Position numbers and translations under genes: made by a program
Source: Alkalicoccobacillus porphyridii
GTDB lineage: Bacteria > Bacillota > Bacilli > Bacillales > Bacillaceae_D
DNA length: 64,000 bases
Assembly (NCBI RefSeq): GCF_007293315.1
Contig: NZ_VLXZ01000014.1
Span: forward strand, 1 to 64,000
Direction: 5' to 3'
In this document: positions 35,201-45,126 of the stretch, piece after piece
Layout of the letters: the number at the start of each line of letters is the position of its first letter
Position numbering within the stretch: position 1 is the first letter of the stretch
The notes under the pieces: generated by a model
The model's input: the letters and a program-made list of their open reading frames with translations, nothing else
What the model was told of the DNA's origin: nothing
Databases searched by the model: none

Positions 35201-36424
35201 TTAATCTTTATATGGGTCAAACTCATTGGCGCCAGCCATACAAACTCCAATTGGACGAAGTATATGCTTCACATCAAGTGTATCTTTATGTGCTTTTAAT
35301 ACTGTTTTGAGCTTTTTATATACAAACGGACTTTCATCTGTACCTCCCCCACGAAGTTCAACTCCATACGAAGTTAAAGCGTCCTTCATCTGCTTAGGTG
35401 AGATCTCTCCACCACGCCGTTGCTTTGTTTTCCAGTTCATTTTTCCTGCTGCTTGGGTGCGGCTCATGATTCGACCAGCACCATGAACAGTACTGTAATA
35501 AGCTGCTTTGTTTTCCTCTGTATCCTTGCCTTGTACAATAACCGATTCATCACCCATGCTTCCACCAATGAAACCCCACTGCCCAGGAGCATTTGGCGTT
35601 GCACCCTTCCGAACAACCACCACTTCTTTGCCATTATGTGTTTCTTTCCAAGCAAAATTATGATGATTATGTACTGTAAACGTAGCATGAGCCCTTAAGA
35701 TACTAAGTACTTTATCGATCACATAATCACGACCTGCATACGCATATCGACCAGCTAATGTCATTGCCTGAAAGTACATGTCTCCTAAATCCGAATCCAG
35801 TTCAAATAAAGTCGGGACATCCTCCATCCTTTCGCCACCCACCTTATCATGAAACGCCTTTCCTTTTGCTAGATTCAAAAAGCCACTCGCTGTTTTGTGA
35901 CCAAAACCACGGCTCCCAAAATGATTGGCAATCCAAATCTGGTTGGTCGCTTCCTCAACAAATAGATCAACAAAATGATTTCCACTTCCAACTGTACCCA
36001 GCTGTTTTCTAGCTAGTTCGAGAAAAGTGTCTCGAGTACTCGCATCAATCTCATCAAATAATTGCCAAGAAGCATCGTCGAATAGTTCGTGGTCGACAGT
36101 CTCTTGATTTTGTCTTCCTATACCAAATGAAATCGTTTGTGCGATCTCATCCATTATTTTAGGAAGTTTTCGTTTTATATCCTTAAGCGTTACATCTGTT
36201 CGAACCGCTTTGTTGCCACAGCCAATGTCATAACCTACACCAGAAGGAGAAATCTGGCCATCATACACCATCACCCCACCTACAGGCTGACTATACCCTT
36301 TATGGTGATCAGCCATCAGCAAGCTTTGAACCACACGTCCATGACTTGCACATGTTACGGCCTGATCAACGGCACTATCTAGTGGGCTTCCCCATACTCG
36401 TACCGAGCGAATGTCTTGATACAT
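35201..36424 (-). CDS. rtcB: RtcB family RNA-splicing ligase
   Basis: A 407-residue protein. Metal and GMP-binding motifs are present: SGVGYDIGCGNKAV (about residues 60-73) with the metal-binding Asp and Cys, GTVGSGNHF (about 142-150), the two-His segment TVHNHHNFAW and the catalytic His in STVHGAGRIMSR (about 315-326). It joins RNA 2',3'-cyclic phosphate and 5'-OH ends using GTP and manganese. The ATG at 36424 follows GAGGTGA; the frame begins at a GTG three codons earlier. It has its own terminator and sits beside the queuosine operon, another tRNA-linked function. No archease gene is seen nearby. Confidence 0.93.
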   Translation of the reverse strand: MYQDIRSVRVWGSPLDSAVDQAVTCASHGRVVQSLLMADHHKGYSQPVGGVMVYDGQISPSGVGYDIGCGNKAVRTDVTLKDIKRKLPKIMDEIAQTISFGIGRQNQETVDHELFDDASWQLFDEIDASTRDTFLELARKQLGTVGSGNHFVDLFVEEATNQIWIANHFGSRGFGHKTASGFLNLAKGKAFHDKVGGERMEDVPTLFELDSDLGDMYFQAMTLAGRYAYAGRDYVIDKVLSILRAHATFTVHNHHNFAWKETHNGKEVVVVRKGATPNAPGQWGFIGGSMGDESVIVQGKDTEENKAAYYSTVHGAGRIMSRTQAAGKMNWKTKQRRGGEISPKQMKDALTSYGVELRGGGTDESPFVYKKLKTVLKAHKDTLDVKHILRPIGVCMAGANEFDPYKD

Positions 36425-36476
36425 TTTATTCACCTCAAAGAATTTGAATTCATATCATCATACCATAAAATGACAT

Positions 36477-36520
36477 AAAAAAATTCGACCAACAACAGTA
36501 CAATTGTCATTAGTCGAATG
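36477..36520 (-). terminator. Terminator of the queCDEF operon
   Basis: On the minus strand ATTCGAC pairs with GTCGAATTTTTTT across about 24 bases. It lies after queF and before rtcB. Confidence 0.75.
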
Positions 36521-36544
36521 TAGGTCAATCAATAGAAGATCTAC

Positions 36545-37042
36545 TTATCGATTATCTATTTTCTCTGGATACAAATCATGATTCATTAGACGATGGTCAG
36601 CCATTTGTTCAAACTTGGTACCAGGCTTCCCATAGTTACAATAAGGATCAATACTAATCCCGCCGCGTGGGGTGAATTTCCCCCAAACTTCAATGTAACG
36701 CGGATCCATTAGCTCAATTAAATCATTCATAATTTTATTCATGCAGTCTTCGTGGAAATCCCCATGATTTCTAAAGCTAAATAGATACAGCTTTAACGAT
36801 TTACTTTCAACCATCTTCACATCAGGAATGTAGCTGATATAAATAGCAGCGAAATCTGGTTGCCCTGTAATTGGGCACAGAGATGTAAATTCCGGACAGT
36901 TAAATTTCACAAAGTAGTCGCGGTTTGGATGCTGATTTTCAAATACTTCAAGAATTCCTGGGTTGTATTCCACTTCATATTTAGTACCTTGGTTACCTAG
37001 AAGCGTAACTCCCTCTAACTCTTCCTGCTGTCTTCCACTCAT
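36545..37042 (-). CDS. queF: NADPH-dependent 7-cyano-7-deazaguanine reductase QueF
   Basis: A 165-residue unimodular QueF. The nucleophilic Cys lies in [13 protein letters not shown] (about residues 54-66), and the QueF motif [15 protein letters not shown] (about 78-92) is intact. It reduces preQ0 to preQ1, the last soluble step before insertion into tRNA. AAGGAGG precedes the ATG. Last gene of queCDEF, 12 bp after queE. Confidence 0.97.
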   Translation of the reverse strand: MSGRQQEELEGVTLLGNQGTKYEVEYNPGILEVFENQHPNRDYFVKFNCPEFTSLCPITGQPDFAAIYISYIPDVKMVESKSLKLYLFSFRNHGDFHEDCMNKIMNDLIELMDPRYIEVWGKFTPRGGISIDPYCNYGKPGTKFEQMADHRLMNHDLYPEKIDNR

Positions 37043-37054
37043 TTGATTTCCTCC

Positions 37055-37765
37055 TTAAACACCGCGTTTATTGCCCCAGACAAGGGTATGAAGCTGTGGT
37101 AACACGCGGGCATTATTCATTGTGACTGAAGCCACAGCCTTATCAATCAACCATTCATATTTTTCAAGCAGATCCGAAACCAATGCTTGATCATTTGTTG
37201 TTGTTGCATCTTCATTCCCAACCTGTAAATAAAACGGGAACCCCGGGTAACGCAAATGAATGTCCTCTGCATAGGCAAAATCGGTATCGTCAAAAACTAC
37301 AACTTTCAAACTTGCCTGTTCTTTAGATAATCGATCGTAAAAAACATCAAGCTTAGTAAAATCCGTTATCATTCCTGAACTAGGGGGCTTTGGAGAAATA
37401 GTAATATCCGTAATCTCTTTTAACCAGTCCTGCCAGAACGTACCTTGAGTCTCTACTGCTGTTTGAATATTTTCTCTAGAGAGCAAATCAATTAATTTGC
37501 CGATGCCTTTATGCAATGCGGGATTTCCTCCAGAAATCGTGACATGAGAAAATTGATCGCCACCGATTTCTTTAAGCTGAGCGACTATATCCTCAGCTGT
37601 CATTGCTGTACTTGAACCAGTGCCATCCCATGTAAAGCTTGAGTCACACCAAGAGCACTTATAATCACAGCCACCCGTACGCACAAACATCGTTTTTTTT
37701 CCGATGACCATGCCTTCTCCTTGAATCGTTGGACCAAAAATCTCCATCACAGGAATCTTGCTCAT
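37055..37765 (-). CDS. queE: 7-carboxy-7-deazaguanine synthase QueE
   Basis: A 236-residue radical SAM enzyme. FGPTIQGEG (about residues 9-17) and the cluster motif CDYKCSWCD (CX3CX2C, about 33-41) are characteristic. It rearranges carboxy-tetrahydropterin to 7-carboxy-7-deazaguanine. The frame opens at 37837, but ATG at 37765 overlaps the queD stop (ATGA) and follows GGCGGGG, so it is the likely start. Confidence 0.96.
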   Translation of the reverse strand: MSKIPVMEIFGPTIQGEGMVIGKKTMFVRTGGCDYKCSWCDSSFTWDGTGSSTAMTAEDIVAQLKEIGGDQFSHVTISGGNPALHKGIGKLIDLLSRENIQTAVETQGTFWQDWLKEITDITISPKPPSSGMITDFTKLDVFYDRLSKEQASLKVVVFDDTDFAYAEDIHLRYPGFPFYLQVGNEDATTTNDQALVSDLLEKYEWLIDKAVASVTMNNARVLPQLHTLVWGNKRGV

Positions 37766-38187
37766 GATGCCCCGCCTTGCTTTGGACGATATACCACATA
37801 GCTTGTTGGTGTTTCTCGGACAAGCACTTGGAGACAAACAGGTTTATTTTCAAGTGTGTCTAATTCAGCTTGAACAGCTAGTCCAATTTGACGAGCTACC
37901 TCTTCCGTTGTTGGAGGCCGACCGTTAAACTCTTGATGATTATTTAATAATGTGTGGTCATAGCGTTTATGAATAATTGATTTGAGTCTTTTAAAATCAA
38001 CTAAAAAACCAAGCTCATCTAGATTATCGCCTGCAATCGTCACGTTGATAAAATACGTATGACCATGCATATTCCGGCAATCTCCTGCTCGGTCATCATC
38101 AATATAATGAGCAGCAGCCAAATGCATATCTTTATTTAGTTCAAATGTATAGTTATGTGGAACCTGTGGGTAAAATTGCTGAAGCAT
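37762..38187 (-). CDS. queD: 6-carboxy-5,6,7,8-tetrahydropterin synthase QueD
   Basis: A 141-residue member of the pterin synthase fold. Zinc-binding His residues lie in LAAAHYID and MHGHTYFINV; the catalytic Cys is in GDCRNMHGH (about residue 37). It converts dihydroneopterin triphosphate for queuosine synthesis. Its start shares a base with the queC stop and its stop overlaps queE, so translation is coupled. Confidence 0.95.
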   Translation of the reverse strand: MLQQFYPQVPHNYTFELNKDMHLAAAHYIDDDRAGDCRNMHGHTYFINVTIAGDNLDELGFLVDFKRLKSIIHKRYDHTLLNNHQEFNGRPPTTEEVARQIGLAVQAELDTLENKPVCLQVLVRETPTSYVVYRPKQGGAS

Positions 38188-38855
38188 TAGGCTTGTACCT
38201 CCTTCCGACGAAGATAGGCATCAAATCCATTTCTTCGTAAAATACATGAAGGGCATTCGCCACAGCCATCACCACGAATACCGTGATAACAAGTTAATGT
38301 TTTTTCTTGAATGTATGAAAGCGCGTCAAGTTGATCAGCCAGCTCCCATGTTTGTTCTTTATTTAACCACATCAGAGGTGTGTGAATCACAAACTGTTCA
38401 TCCATTGCCAAGTTCAGTGTTACATTAAGTGATTTAATAAACACATCGCGACAATCTGGATATCCGCTAAAATCTGTTTCGCATACGCCTGTAATTAAAT
38501 GACGGGCTCCCATCTCACGCGCATAAACAGCGGCAAATGAAAGGAATAAATGGTTTCTTCCCGCTACAAATGTAGAAGGTAACTCCCCTTCTTCTCCGTC
38601 TTTCACCTCGATGTCAGATCGGGTTAACGCATTGGCAGACAACTGATTAATTAAGCTCATATCTAGAACATGGAAAGACACACCTAGCTCGTCAGCAATC
38701 TCACGTGCACATTCAATTTCCTCTGAATGGCGTTGTCCATAATCAAACGTTACGGTATGAACTTCCTTAAATTCTTTTAATGCCCAGAATAAACAGGTCG
38801 TGCTATCCTGACCGCCACTGAATACAACAACAGCCTTTTCTTCTTTTATCATCAC
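38187..38855 (-). CDS. queC: 7-cyano-7-deazaguanine synthase QueC
   Basis: A 222-residue ATP-dependent enzyme. The PP-loop [11 protein letters not shown] (about residues 10-20) and the C-terminal zinc site [16 protein letters not shown] are intact. It makes preQ0 from 7-carboxy-7-deazaguanine and ammonia. AAAGGAGA precedes the ATG. First gene of the operon, behind a preQ1 riboswitch at 38943-38977. Confidence 0.97.
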   Translation of the reverse strand: MMIKEEKAVVVFSGGQDSTTCLFWALKEFKEVHTVTFDYGQRHSEEIECAREIADELGVSFHVLDMSLINQLSANALTRSDIEVKDGEEGELPSTFVAGRNHLFLSFAAVYAREMGARHLITGVCETDFSGYPDCRDVFIKSLNVTLNLAMDEQFVIHTPLMWLNKEQTWELADQLDALSYIQEKTLTCYHGIRGDGCGECPSCILRRNGFDAYLRRKEVQA

Positions 38856-38904
38856 TCATTCTCCTTTTTTAAGGAAAAAGAGCATTCGTAACCCCATACA
38901 CAGG

Positions 38905-38954
38905 AAAAAAACTGGTCCGGTTAACAAACTGAACACAGCCTACCTTAGTTTTTT
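38905..38954 (-). terminator. Riboswitch-controlled terminator of the queC leader
   Basis: On the minus strand AAAAAACTAAGGT pairs with ACCAGTTTTTTT. The left arm includes the A-rich 3' end of the aptamer (AAAAAACTAA), so preQ1 binding and terminator choice are linked. Confidence 0.75.
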
Positions 38955-38977
38955 ATAGAGGGAGTTCGCGAACCTCT
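38943..38977 (-). promoter_or_regulatory. preQ1-I riboswitch aptamer
   Basis: The minus strand reads AGAGGTTCGCGAACTCCCTC then TATAAAAAACTAA. This fits the class I preQ1 pattern: stem AGAGG/CCTCT, the loop with C residues, and the A-rich tail that forms the pseudoknot. It heads queCDEF, the expected target. High preQ1 should switch the operon off. Confidence 0.95.
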
Positions 38978-39127
38978 TATGCCTAATACAACGGCATCCT
39001 TACTCTTTTTGTACAGTACTTAGTGTATCATATTAATCAATAATCAGCTATTCTTTTCTCTTTGCTTAAAACTTGGTAATATAGGAGAGAATAGAAATTC
39101 AGTTTGTTACATTTGAGGAGGCTTTTT

Positions 39128-40357
39128 ATGTCTTTTGTTAATCAAGTAGAGAAATATGCAGACCTAGCTGTTAAAGTCGGCGTGAACATCCAACAGGGTC
39201 AAACGCTTGTCATTCGTACACCATTATTCGCGGCAGATTTTGTACGTATTGTAGCCAAAAAAGCATACGAAGCTGGAGCTGGGCACGTTGAAGTGGAATG
39301 GTCAGACGAAGAGATCACTAAGTTGAAATTCCAGCTTGCACCAGATGAATCCTTTCATACATATCCAGAATGGCGAGCTAAAGGTTTAGAAGAGGAAGCG
39401 GAAAAGGGCTCTGCATTTTTGAGTATTACAGGAGCAGACCCTGATCTTTTAAAAGGAATGGACCCTTCACGCATTGCTAACGCTAATAAAGCAGCTGGTG
39501 CAGCTCTTAATGGATTTAGAAAATATATCACTTCAGATAAAGTCGCATGGTCCATTGTTGCTGTACCGTCTGTTGGTTGGGCTGAGACTGTTTTCCCAGA
39601 AGAAAAAGGCGAAGCTGCTGTCGAAAAACTATGGAATGCTATTTTTGCCGCAACCCGTATTGATCAAGCTGATCCTGTTGCAGCATGGAAGGACCATCTT
39701 AAAACGTTAGATGAGAAAATGGAGATCTTAAACAAACATCATTTCTCAGCCCTCCATTACACAGCTGACGGGACAGATTTAACCATTGAGCTACCTGAAA
39801 CTCATCTTTGGGTATCTGGCGGAAGCATTAGCAAAAGCGGCGTTGACTTTGTCGCAAACATGCCTACAGAAGAAGTGTTCACTGCAGCTAAGAAAACAGG
39901 CGTTAATGGACATGTCACAAGTACAAAGCCACTGAGCTACGGCGGATCACTTATTGAAGACTTCACATTAACCTTTAAAGACGGAAAAATTGTTGAAGCA
40001 ACCGCAAAAAAAGGCCAAGAAACCTTAGAACATTTGCTTGAAAATGATGAGAACTCTCGTTACATCGGTGAAGTGGCCCTCGTGCCTCACAAATCACCTA
40101 TTTCTGATACAAACATCATTTTCTTTAACACATTATTTGATGAAAATGCCTCTAACCACCTTGCCATCGGTAGTGCCTATGCCTTTAATATTGAAGGTGG
40201 AAAAGAAATGTCTAATGAAGAACTCGAGAAAAACGGCATCAACACCAGCCAAACTCATGTTGACTTCATGGTCGGATCTGCCACTATGGATATTGATGGA
40301 ATTCAAGAAGATGGCAGCCGTGTCCCTGTCTTCCGTGATGGAAACTGGGCGATCTAA
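39128..40357 (+). CDS. ampS: Aminopeptidase AmpS (peptidase family M29)
   Basis: A 409-residue cytoplasmic metallo-aminopeptidase. Family residues are seen in VANMPTEEVFTA (Glu ligand, about 247-258), SRYIGEVALVP (Glu, about 315), NASNHLAIGSAY (His, about 345) and THVDFMVGS (His and Asp, about 378). It releases N-terminal amino acids. The start ATG 39128 has GAGGAGG at good spacing; the longer frame from 39104 includes that ribosome site. Single gene with a terminator at 40379. Confidence 0.95.
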   Translation: MSFVNQVEKYADLAVKVGVNIQQGQTLVIRTPLFAADFVRIVAKKAYEAGAGHVEVEWSDEEITKLKFQLAPDESFHTYPEWRAKGLEEEAEKGSAFLSITGADPDLLKGMDPSRIANANKAAGAALNGFRKYITSDKVAWSIVAVPSVGWAETVFPEEKGEAAVEKLWNAIFAATRIDQADPVAAWKDHLKTLDEKMEILNKHHFSALHYTADGTDLTIELPETHLWVSGGSISKSGVDFVANMPTEEVFTAAKKTGVNGHVTSTKPLSYGGSLIEDFTLTFKDGKIVEATAKKGQETLEHLLENDENSRYIGEVALVPHKSPISDTNIIFFNTLFDENASNHLAIGSAYAFNIEGGKEMSNEELEKNGINTSQTHVDFMVGSATMDIDGIQEDGSRVPVFRDGNWAI

Positions 40358-40378
40358 AGATTAACATACAATACTTAA

Positions 40379-40424
40379 AGCCCCGCACTCCTATTCATTA
40401 GTGGTGTGGGGTTGTTTGTTTGCA
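40379..40424 (+). terminator. Terminator after ampS
   Basis: AAAGCCCCGCAC pairs with GTGTGGGGTTGTTTGTTT. It separates ampS from the 62-bp array. Confidence 0.8.
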
Positions 40425-40454
40425 GTCATGTGTTTAGATTCTTGGTGGTGCGTT

Positions 40455-41240
40455 TGTTGTTCTTGGTATGCGGGGGTTCTTTCTTGGGAACGGGCTCCTG
40501 GGCTTGATAATGCGTTCGCTCCTCTTGGTATGCTGGGCTTCTTTCTTGGTACTGGGCTTCCGGGCTTGGTAATGCGTTCGCTCCTCTTGCTATATTGGTC
40601 TTCTTTCTTGGTACTGTGCTCTCGGGCTTGGTAATGCGCTCGCTCCTCTTGGTATACTGAGCTTCTTTCTTGGTACTGTGCTTCCGGGCTTGGTAATCTG
40701 ATCGTTCCTCTTGGTATACTGGGCTTCTTTCTTGGTACTGGACTTCCGGGCTTGGTAATGCGTTCGCTCCTCTTGGTATGCTGGGCTTCTTTCTTGGTAC
40801 TGGGCTTCCGGGCTTGGTAATGCGTTCGTTCCTCTTGGTATGTTGGGCTTCTCTCTTGGTAACGGGGCCTGGGCTTGGTGATGTGCTCGGTCCTCTTGGT
40901 ATGAGGGGCTTCTTTCTTGGTGCCGGGCTCCTGGGCTTGGTAATGTGCTCGGTCCTCTTGGTATGACGGGGTTCTTTCTTGGTACCGGGCTCCTGGGCTT
41001 GTTAATGTGCTCGGTCCTCTTGGTATGCCGAGCTTCTTTCTTGGTACTGTGCTTCCAGGCTTGGTAATCTGATCGTTCCTCTTGATATACTGGGCTTCTT
41101 TCTTGGTACCGGGCTCCTGGGCTAGGTGATGTGCTCGGTCCTCTTGGTATGCTGGGGTTCTTTCTTGGTACGCTTCTCCCGGGCTTGGTAATGTGGTCGG
41201 TCTGCTTGATTTGCCGTGCTTCTTCCTTGGCAAGATACTC
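40455..41240. repeat. 62-bp tandem repeat array, about 12-13 units
   Basis: Starts of TCTTGGTATG at 40461 and 40523, and TCTTGCTATA at 40585, fix the period at 62 bp, and it holds to about 41230. Each unit contains CTTGGTA three times, at offsets 0, 21 and 41, so the unit is a trimer of 20-21-bp subunits. The minus strand is open across the whole array (280 codons); because 62 is not divisible by 3 this means all three minus frames lack stops. The array lies between two converging genes and belongs to the same family as 1-150. Confidence 0.95.
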
Positions 41241-41304
41241 CGGTTCTTAATTTACGCTCGCAACCCTTTCTAAGGCACACAAGCTCAAATCTTAGCATTA
41301 CAAT

Positions 41305-41341
41305 AAACCTCTGAGGATAAATCCTCAGAGGTTTTATAATT
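41305..41341 (-). terminator. Terminator after the alanine/sodium symporter
   Basis: AACCTCTGAGGAT pairs with ATCCTCAGAGGTTTTAT with a 2-base centre. It can work in both directions. Confidence 0.8.
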
Positions 41342-41357
41342 ACCTACCACTATTTCT

Positions 41358-42710
41358 TTATGGTTCGAGTCGTTCTCCTCGTCTAAATTCTTGGAATTTT
41401 CTTGTTTCACTTACTACGACTCCGGATAGCAGGACTAATCCAATTAAGTTTGGAATGGCCATTAAGGCGTTAAAAATATCAGCAATGCCCCAAACGATGT
41501 CTAATTGAGAGGTAGCACCAATAAAGACAACAATGACATAAACAGAGCGATAAATATATGCATTCCGATCTCCAAATAAGTATCCAAAACATTTCTCACC
41601 ATAATATGACCAGCCTAATACCGTCGTATAAGCAAAGAAGACAATGCCTATCGTCACAATCAGCGCACCATAATTAGGTAGTAACGCTTCGAATGCGACA
41701 CCGGTTAAGATATCTGAATTGTTACTATCCATGCCAACGTACATTTGACTCATAACTATGACGAGCCCTGTGATCGTACAAACGATCATGGTATCTAAAA
41801 ATGTTCCAGTCATTGACACAAGTGCCTGACGTCCTGGATAGTCTGTTTTGGCTGCAGCTGCGGCTATAGGTGCAGAACCTAAACCAGCTTCATTTGAGAA
41901 TACACCACGAGCCACCCCGTAACGTATAGCTGTTCCTAATATCCCTCCAGCTACTGACTCGCCTGTAAAGGCATCGGTAATAATCATACCAAATGCTTGA
42001 GGAACGAGATTAAAGTTCATTACTATAATAATCAAACCGCCAAGCAAATAAAATATTGCCATAAATGGAACGATCACAGAAGCAAATTTGGCAATACTCT
42101 TTATACCGCCTAGTAAAACCAGTGCTGTAAGAATGGTTAAGACAATGCCAGTTACCCAAGGGGCCACACCAAACGTAGAGTTAATTGAACCTGCTACCGT
42201 ATTGGACTGAGTCATGTTTCCAATCCCAAAAGAAGCTAAAAATCCAAACAATGCAAAAAGAACAGCAAGCCATTTCCAACCTAGTCCTTTTTCTATGTAA
42301 TACATCGGGCCGCCCGAAATCTCGCCTTTTTCGTTGACTACACGGTATTTTACAGCCAAAATGGCTTCTGCATATTTTGTAGCCATTCCAAAAAAGGCAG
42401 CTGCCCACATCCAGAAGATGGCGCCAATTCCTCCCATTAATACGGCTGAAGCAACACCTGCCATATTACCTATTCCAAGGGTGGCTGCCATTGCCGTCAT
42501 TAGCGATTGAAAATGAGAAATATCCCCTTTTTCATCTTTGCTTTTATCTGATTTGGTAAATACAAGTTTTAATGCATAAGGTAATTGAAAAATCTGTAGA
42601 AAGCCTAATCTCACCGTTAATAGGATACCTGTTCCCACAATTAATATTAATGTTGCCGGTCCCCAGACAAGATCCCCGATGTCACCTACTAGTTGACTAA
42701 ACCAATCCAT
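41358..42710 (-). CDS. Alanine/glycine:sodium symporter (AGCS family)
   Basis: A 450-residue membrane protein with about eleven helices. AGCS signatures include FQSLMTAMAATLGIGNMAGVA (residues about 70-90), GGPMYYIEKGLGWKWLA (about 134-150), and GVFSNEAGLGSAPIAAAAA (about 270-288). It couples uptake of alanine or glycine to sodium (or proton) entry. The open frame begins at 42806, but ATG at 42710 follows GGGAGGAG and gives the usual short N-terminus. Single gene. Confidence 0.93.
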   Translation of the reverse strand: MDWFSQLVGDIGDLVWGPATLILIVGTGILLTVRLGFLQIFQLPYALKLVFTKSDKSKDEKGDISHFQSLMTAMAATLGIGNMAGVASAVLMGGIGAIFWMWAAAFFGMATKYAEAILAVKYRVVNEKGEISGGPMYYIEKGLGWKWLAVLFALFGFLASFGIGNMTQSNTVAGSINSTFGVAPWVTGIVLTILTALVLLGGIKSIAKFASVIVPFMAIFYLLGGLIIIVMNFNLVPQAFGMIITDAFTGESVAGGILGTAIRYGVARGVFSNEAGLGSAPIAAAAAKTDYPGRQALVSMTGTFLDTMIVCTITGLVIVMSQMYVGMDSNNSDILTGVAFEALLPNYGALIVTIGIVFFAYTTVLGWSYYGEKCFGYLFGDRNAYIYRSVYVIVVFIGATSQLDIVWGIADIFNALMAIPNLIGLVLLSGVVVSETRKFQEFRRGERLEP

Positions 42711-42879
42711 CCAATTCTCCTCCCGTTGAAACAGCCTCTTTATATAAACATCTAGTCTACGTATTTCCCACCTCCCAGTCAATATCTTTGTCATATAATT
42801 CGACACAAATCTTCATTCCCCTTCAAGAAATACGTGGTATAAGATCCAATCAGAGGTTATTATGACGAATCTATATAGA

Positions 42880-42920
42880 AAAACCCCCTCTCACAGATGG
42901 TTGTGAAAGGGGGTTTTTAT
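42880..42920. terminator. Terminator after acyP
   Basis: AAAAACCCCCTCTCACA pairs with TGTGAAAGGGGGTTTTTAT. It lies just downstream of the acylphosphatase gene. Confidence 0.9.
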
Positions 42921-42925
42921 CACCT

Positions 42926-43201
42926 TTAATGTTTAACTGTAAAACCTTCTTCTTCATTTCGTGCATCCCTAATCTGATGCTGAATGTGTTCTACTTTAGC
43001 AAAGCGATTTTTTGTTTTAATTGCTTCTAGAAATGCATCAAATTGTTGATCATCCCCTTCAGCTTCAAGTTCTACGGTTCCGTCTGGAAGATTTCGAACC
43101 CATCCAGCCAATCCATAGTGCTGAGCTTGTTCCTGCGTGAAATATCGAAATCCGACTCCTTGAACTTTCCCTTCCACAATTAAATGATGTCGTTTATTCA
43201 T
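42926..43201 (-). CDS. acyP: Acylphosphatase
   Basis: A 91-residue enzyme with the family pattern [18 protein letters not shown] (residues about 9-26, including the phosphate-binding Arg) and [18 protein letters not shown] (about 33-50, with the catalytic Asn). It hydrolyses acyl phosphates. ATG at 43201 follows GAGGTG; a frame starting further upstream at 43297 overlaps aprX and is not needed. Confidence 0.95.
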   Translation of the reverse strand: MNKRHHLIVEGKVQGVGFRYFTQEQAQHYGLAGWVRNLPDGTVELEAEGDDQQFDAFLEAIKTKNRFAKVEHIQHQIRDARNEEEGFTVKH

Positions 43202-43256
43202 TAGACTCACCTCAGCTTTAGTCTTTATAGTTATATTTGACCTTTCTAGCTGATTG

Positions 43257-44597
43257 CTAAACATCAAATGACTTGAGGATATGAATAGATTGTTCAATAT
43301 TAAGATGACCCGTTTCCATCAATTTATTTGAATTAGCTTGCGTGGTCACGGAACCGCTTATTAATAATTTTTTGACTGCATCAGGTGATAAGGTTCGGTT
43401 GTAATGTAATAGTAAGGCCACTGCCCCAGCACAGATAGGTGTTGACATTGATGTTCCTGACATTTTTGAATAATGCTTGTCAATCCGGTTCTTTTTCTCT
43501 AATCGATCAATATAAGATCCAGGAACTCGTAAAGAGATAACATCTACACCCTGAACCAGTATATCTGGCTTTGGTTTTCCATATATCGTCGGTCCACGAC
43601 TAGAGAAGTCAGCGGTTTCTGCTGGATAGATGGTATCGTCTAATGCACCAACCGTTATGGCCCTTTCACTAACTCCTGGACTTGAGATTGTACATCTTTC
43701 GGGACCACTGTTACCGGCAGCAATGAGTACGGTAATGCCTGACCGCCAGGCGGCTTCAACCATTTTTACAAGTGGGTCTTCATTCTCATGTGCATATTTC
43801 ATCGCATGGGTACCTAATGATAGGGAAATAATCTGAATTGGATTTTCTTTATGAGTTTGATTAAATTTAATGCACCAATCCAGTCCTTGTATAATCCGCT
43901 CAATGGTTCCTGTTCCTGTTCGATCAAGAACCTTTATGGCAATGATGTCGGCTTCAGGAGCTAATGATTTATATTTCCCTTTAGAAAGATGACCATTTCC
44001 AGCTGCATTTCCTGCACAATGCGTACCATGACCATTGTCATCGTAAGGGCGTGTTCGATTGTTTACAAAATCTACAAATGCACGTAGTCTACCTTGCAAA
44101 TCCTCATGTTCATAAACACCTGTATCAATAATAGCTATCGTTACACCTTTGCCAGTTAATTTAGATGTATTGAAGAAAGAACTAGGTTCATGTACGTTGA
44201 TGTCCTGATGTGCTCCACCCGTATCAAGTGCTTTAATCATTCGATTAAGATAGACTTTTTTCACCTGACTACATTGTGTAATTAACATCTCTAAACCGTC
44301 CGGTGTGATAAGTGCACTGCAACAATCAATGTGTGCAAATTCATTTTTGATCGCGCATTTAGTGTTGAGTTGAAATAAATGCTCCACAATCATTTTGTTA
44401 AAAAAGAAGGGATTAGGCTCAAATTCGATAATAACCGAGAGTTTTTTTTTACTACGAATACATTTTTCTATAAACCCATGTAAAAAACATGGTACGAATC
44501 GAAGTGGTTTATATAAGCTAATTATGGCATCGCGTAATGGTCTATCCAGTTTAACTGAATGACCTCTCACAAATTTAACCATAGAATAATGAAACAT
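43257..44597 (-). CDS. aprX: Intracellular-type subtilisin AprX (peptidase S8)
   Basis: A 446-residue serine protease. The triad lies in IAIIDTGVY (Asp, about residue 154), NGHGTHCAG (His, about 188) and [12 protein letters not shown] (Ser, about 385); the oxyanion Asn is in AAGNSGP. The N-terminal region [18 protein letters not shown] matches B. subtilis AprX closely, so I start at ATG 44597 and not at 44699. No signal peptide is present; AprX is thought to act in the cytoplasm or late in growth. Confidence 0.94.
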   Translation of the reverse strand: MFHYSMVKFVRGHSVKLDRPLRDAIISLYKPLRFVPCFLHGFIEKCIRSKKKLSVIIEFEPNPFFFNKMIVEHLFQLNTKCAIKNEFAHIDCCSALITPDGLEMLITQCSQVKKVYLNRMIKALDTGGAHQDINVHEPSSFFNTSKLTGKGVTIAIIDTGVYEHEDLQGRLRAFVDFVNNRTRPYDDNGHGTHCAGNAAGNGHLSKGKYKSLAPEADIIAIKVLDRTGTGTIERIIQGLDWCIKFNQTHKENPIQIISLSLGTHAMKYAHENEDPLVKMVEAAWRSGITVLIAAGNSGPERCTISSPGVSERAITVGALDDTIYPAETADFSSRGPTIYGKPKPDILVQGVDVISLRVPGSYIDRLEKKNRIDKHYSKMSGTSMSTPICAGAVALLLHYNRTLSPDAVKKLLISGSVTTQANSNKLMETGHLNIEQSIHILKSFDV

Positions 44598-44736
44598 TAT
44601 ATACCCCCATTCTACCCTCCATTCCTTATAGATTATGTCTAGAACCAATGTTGGACCGGATGTTTGTCCTTTATATGTGATAAAAGGCATATGTATCATG
44701 TCCTAATTGATTTCTTAAATAATTTATATGTAAGGG

Positions 44737-44765
44737 TTTTCAAATCACATCAAATGGGGTATACT
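44737..44765 (+). promoter_or_regulatory. Promoter of the 92-aa membrane protein gene
   Basis: TTTTCA (44737-44742) and TATACT (44760-44765) are 17 bp apart, about 80 bp before the start codon. Confidence 0.5.
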
Positions 44766-44847
44766 ACAAATATCACAAATTAGACACAACTTGGACACCA
44801 GTTGTTCATATATTAAATAAATGAGCAAAACAAAGGAGATGGATAAA

Positions 44848-45126
44848 ATGGGAGTATTCTTTTTCTATATGTTTGTTGCTAGTGCTACTCCTCTATTTCT
44901 GTGGATTGAGTATCATAAAATTGCGGTTGCAAGTATTCCTGGGATTTTTGCTATGTGGATTCTTGGTTCCATATATATCATTAGCCCTTCATGGTGGTTA
45001 GAAGCATGGTTTATCTTTACATTTGCAGTAAATGTTATCCTCGCCCATTGGGCCGCCATTGTACTTTATGGAATGCCTTTCATCAGAGCTAGAAGACTTC
45101 AAAGCCAGCCAAAACGAGTGATCTAA
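44848..45126 (+). CDS. Small membrane protein, about 92 aa
   Basis: Three hydrophobic helices fill most of the protein (VFFFYMFVASATPLFLWI, IPGIFAMWILGSIYII, AWFIFTFAVNVILAHWAAIVLY), ending in a basic tail (RARRLQSQPKRVI). I chose ATG at 44848 because AAAGGAG directly abuts an earlier ATG. Family not recognised. It is convergent with qoxD and shares a bidirectional terminator with it, but nothing ties it to the oxidase. Confidence 0.7.
   Translation: MGVFFFYMFVASATPLFLWIEYHKIAVASIPGIFAMWILGSIYIISPSWWLEAWFIFTFAVNVILAHWAAIVLYGMPFIRARRLQSQPKRVI

Noticed and set aside
40455-41240. Repeat protein gene or CRISPR
   Set aside because: The unit length is not a multiple of 3, no ribosome site precedes the frame at a sensible place, and there are no spacers.
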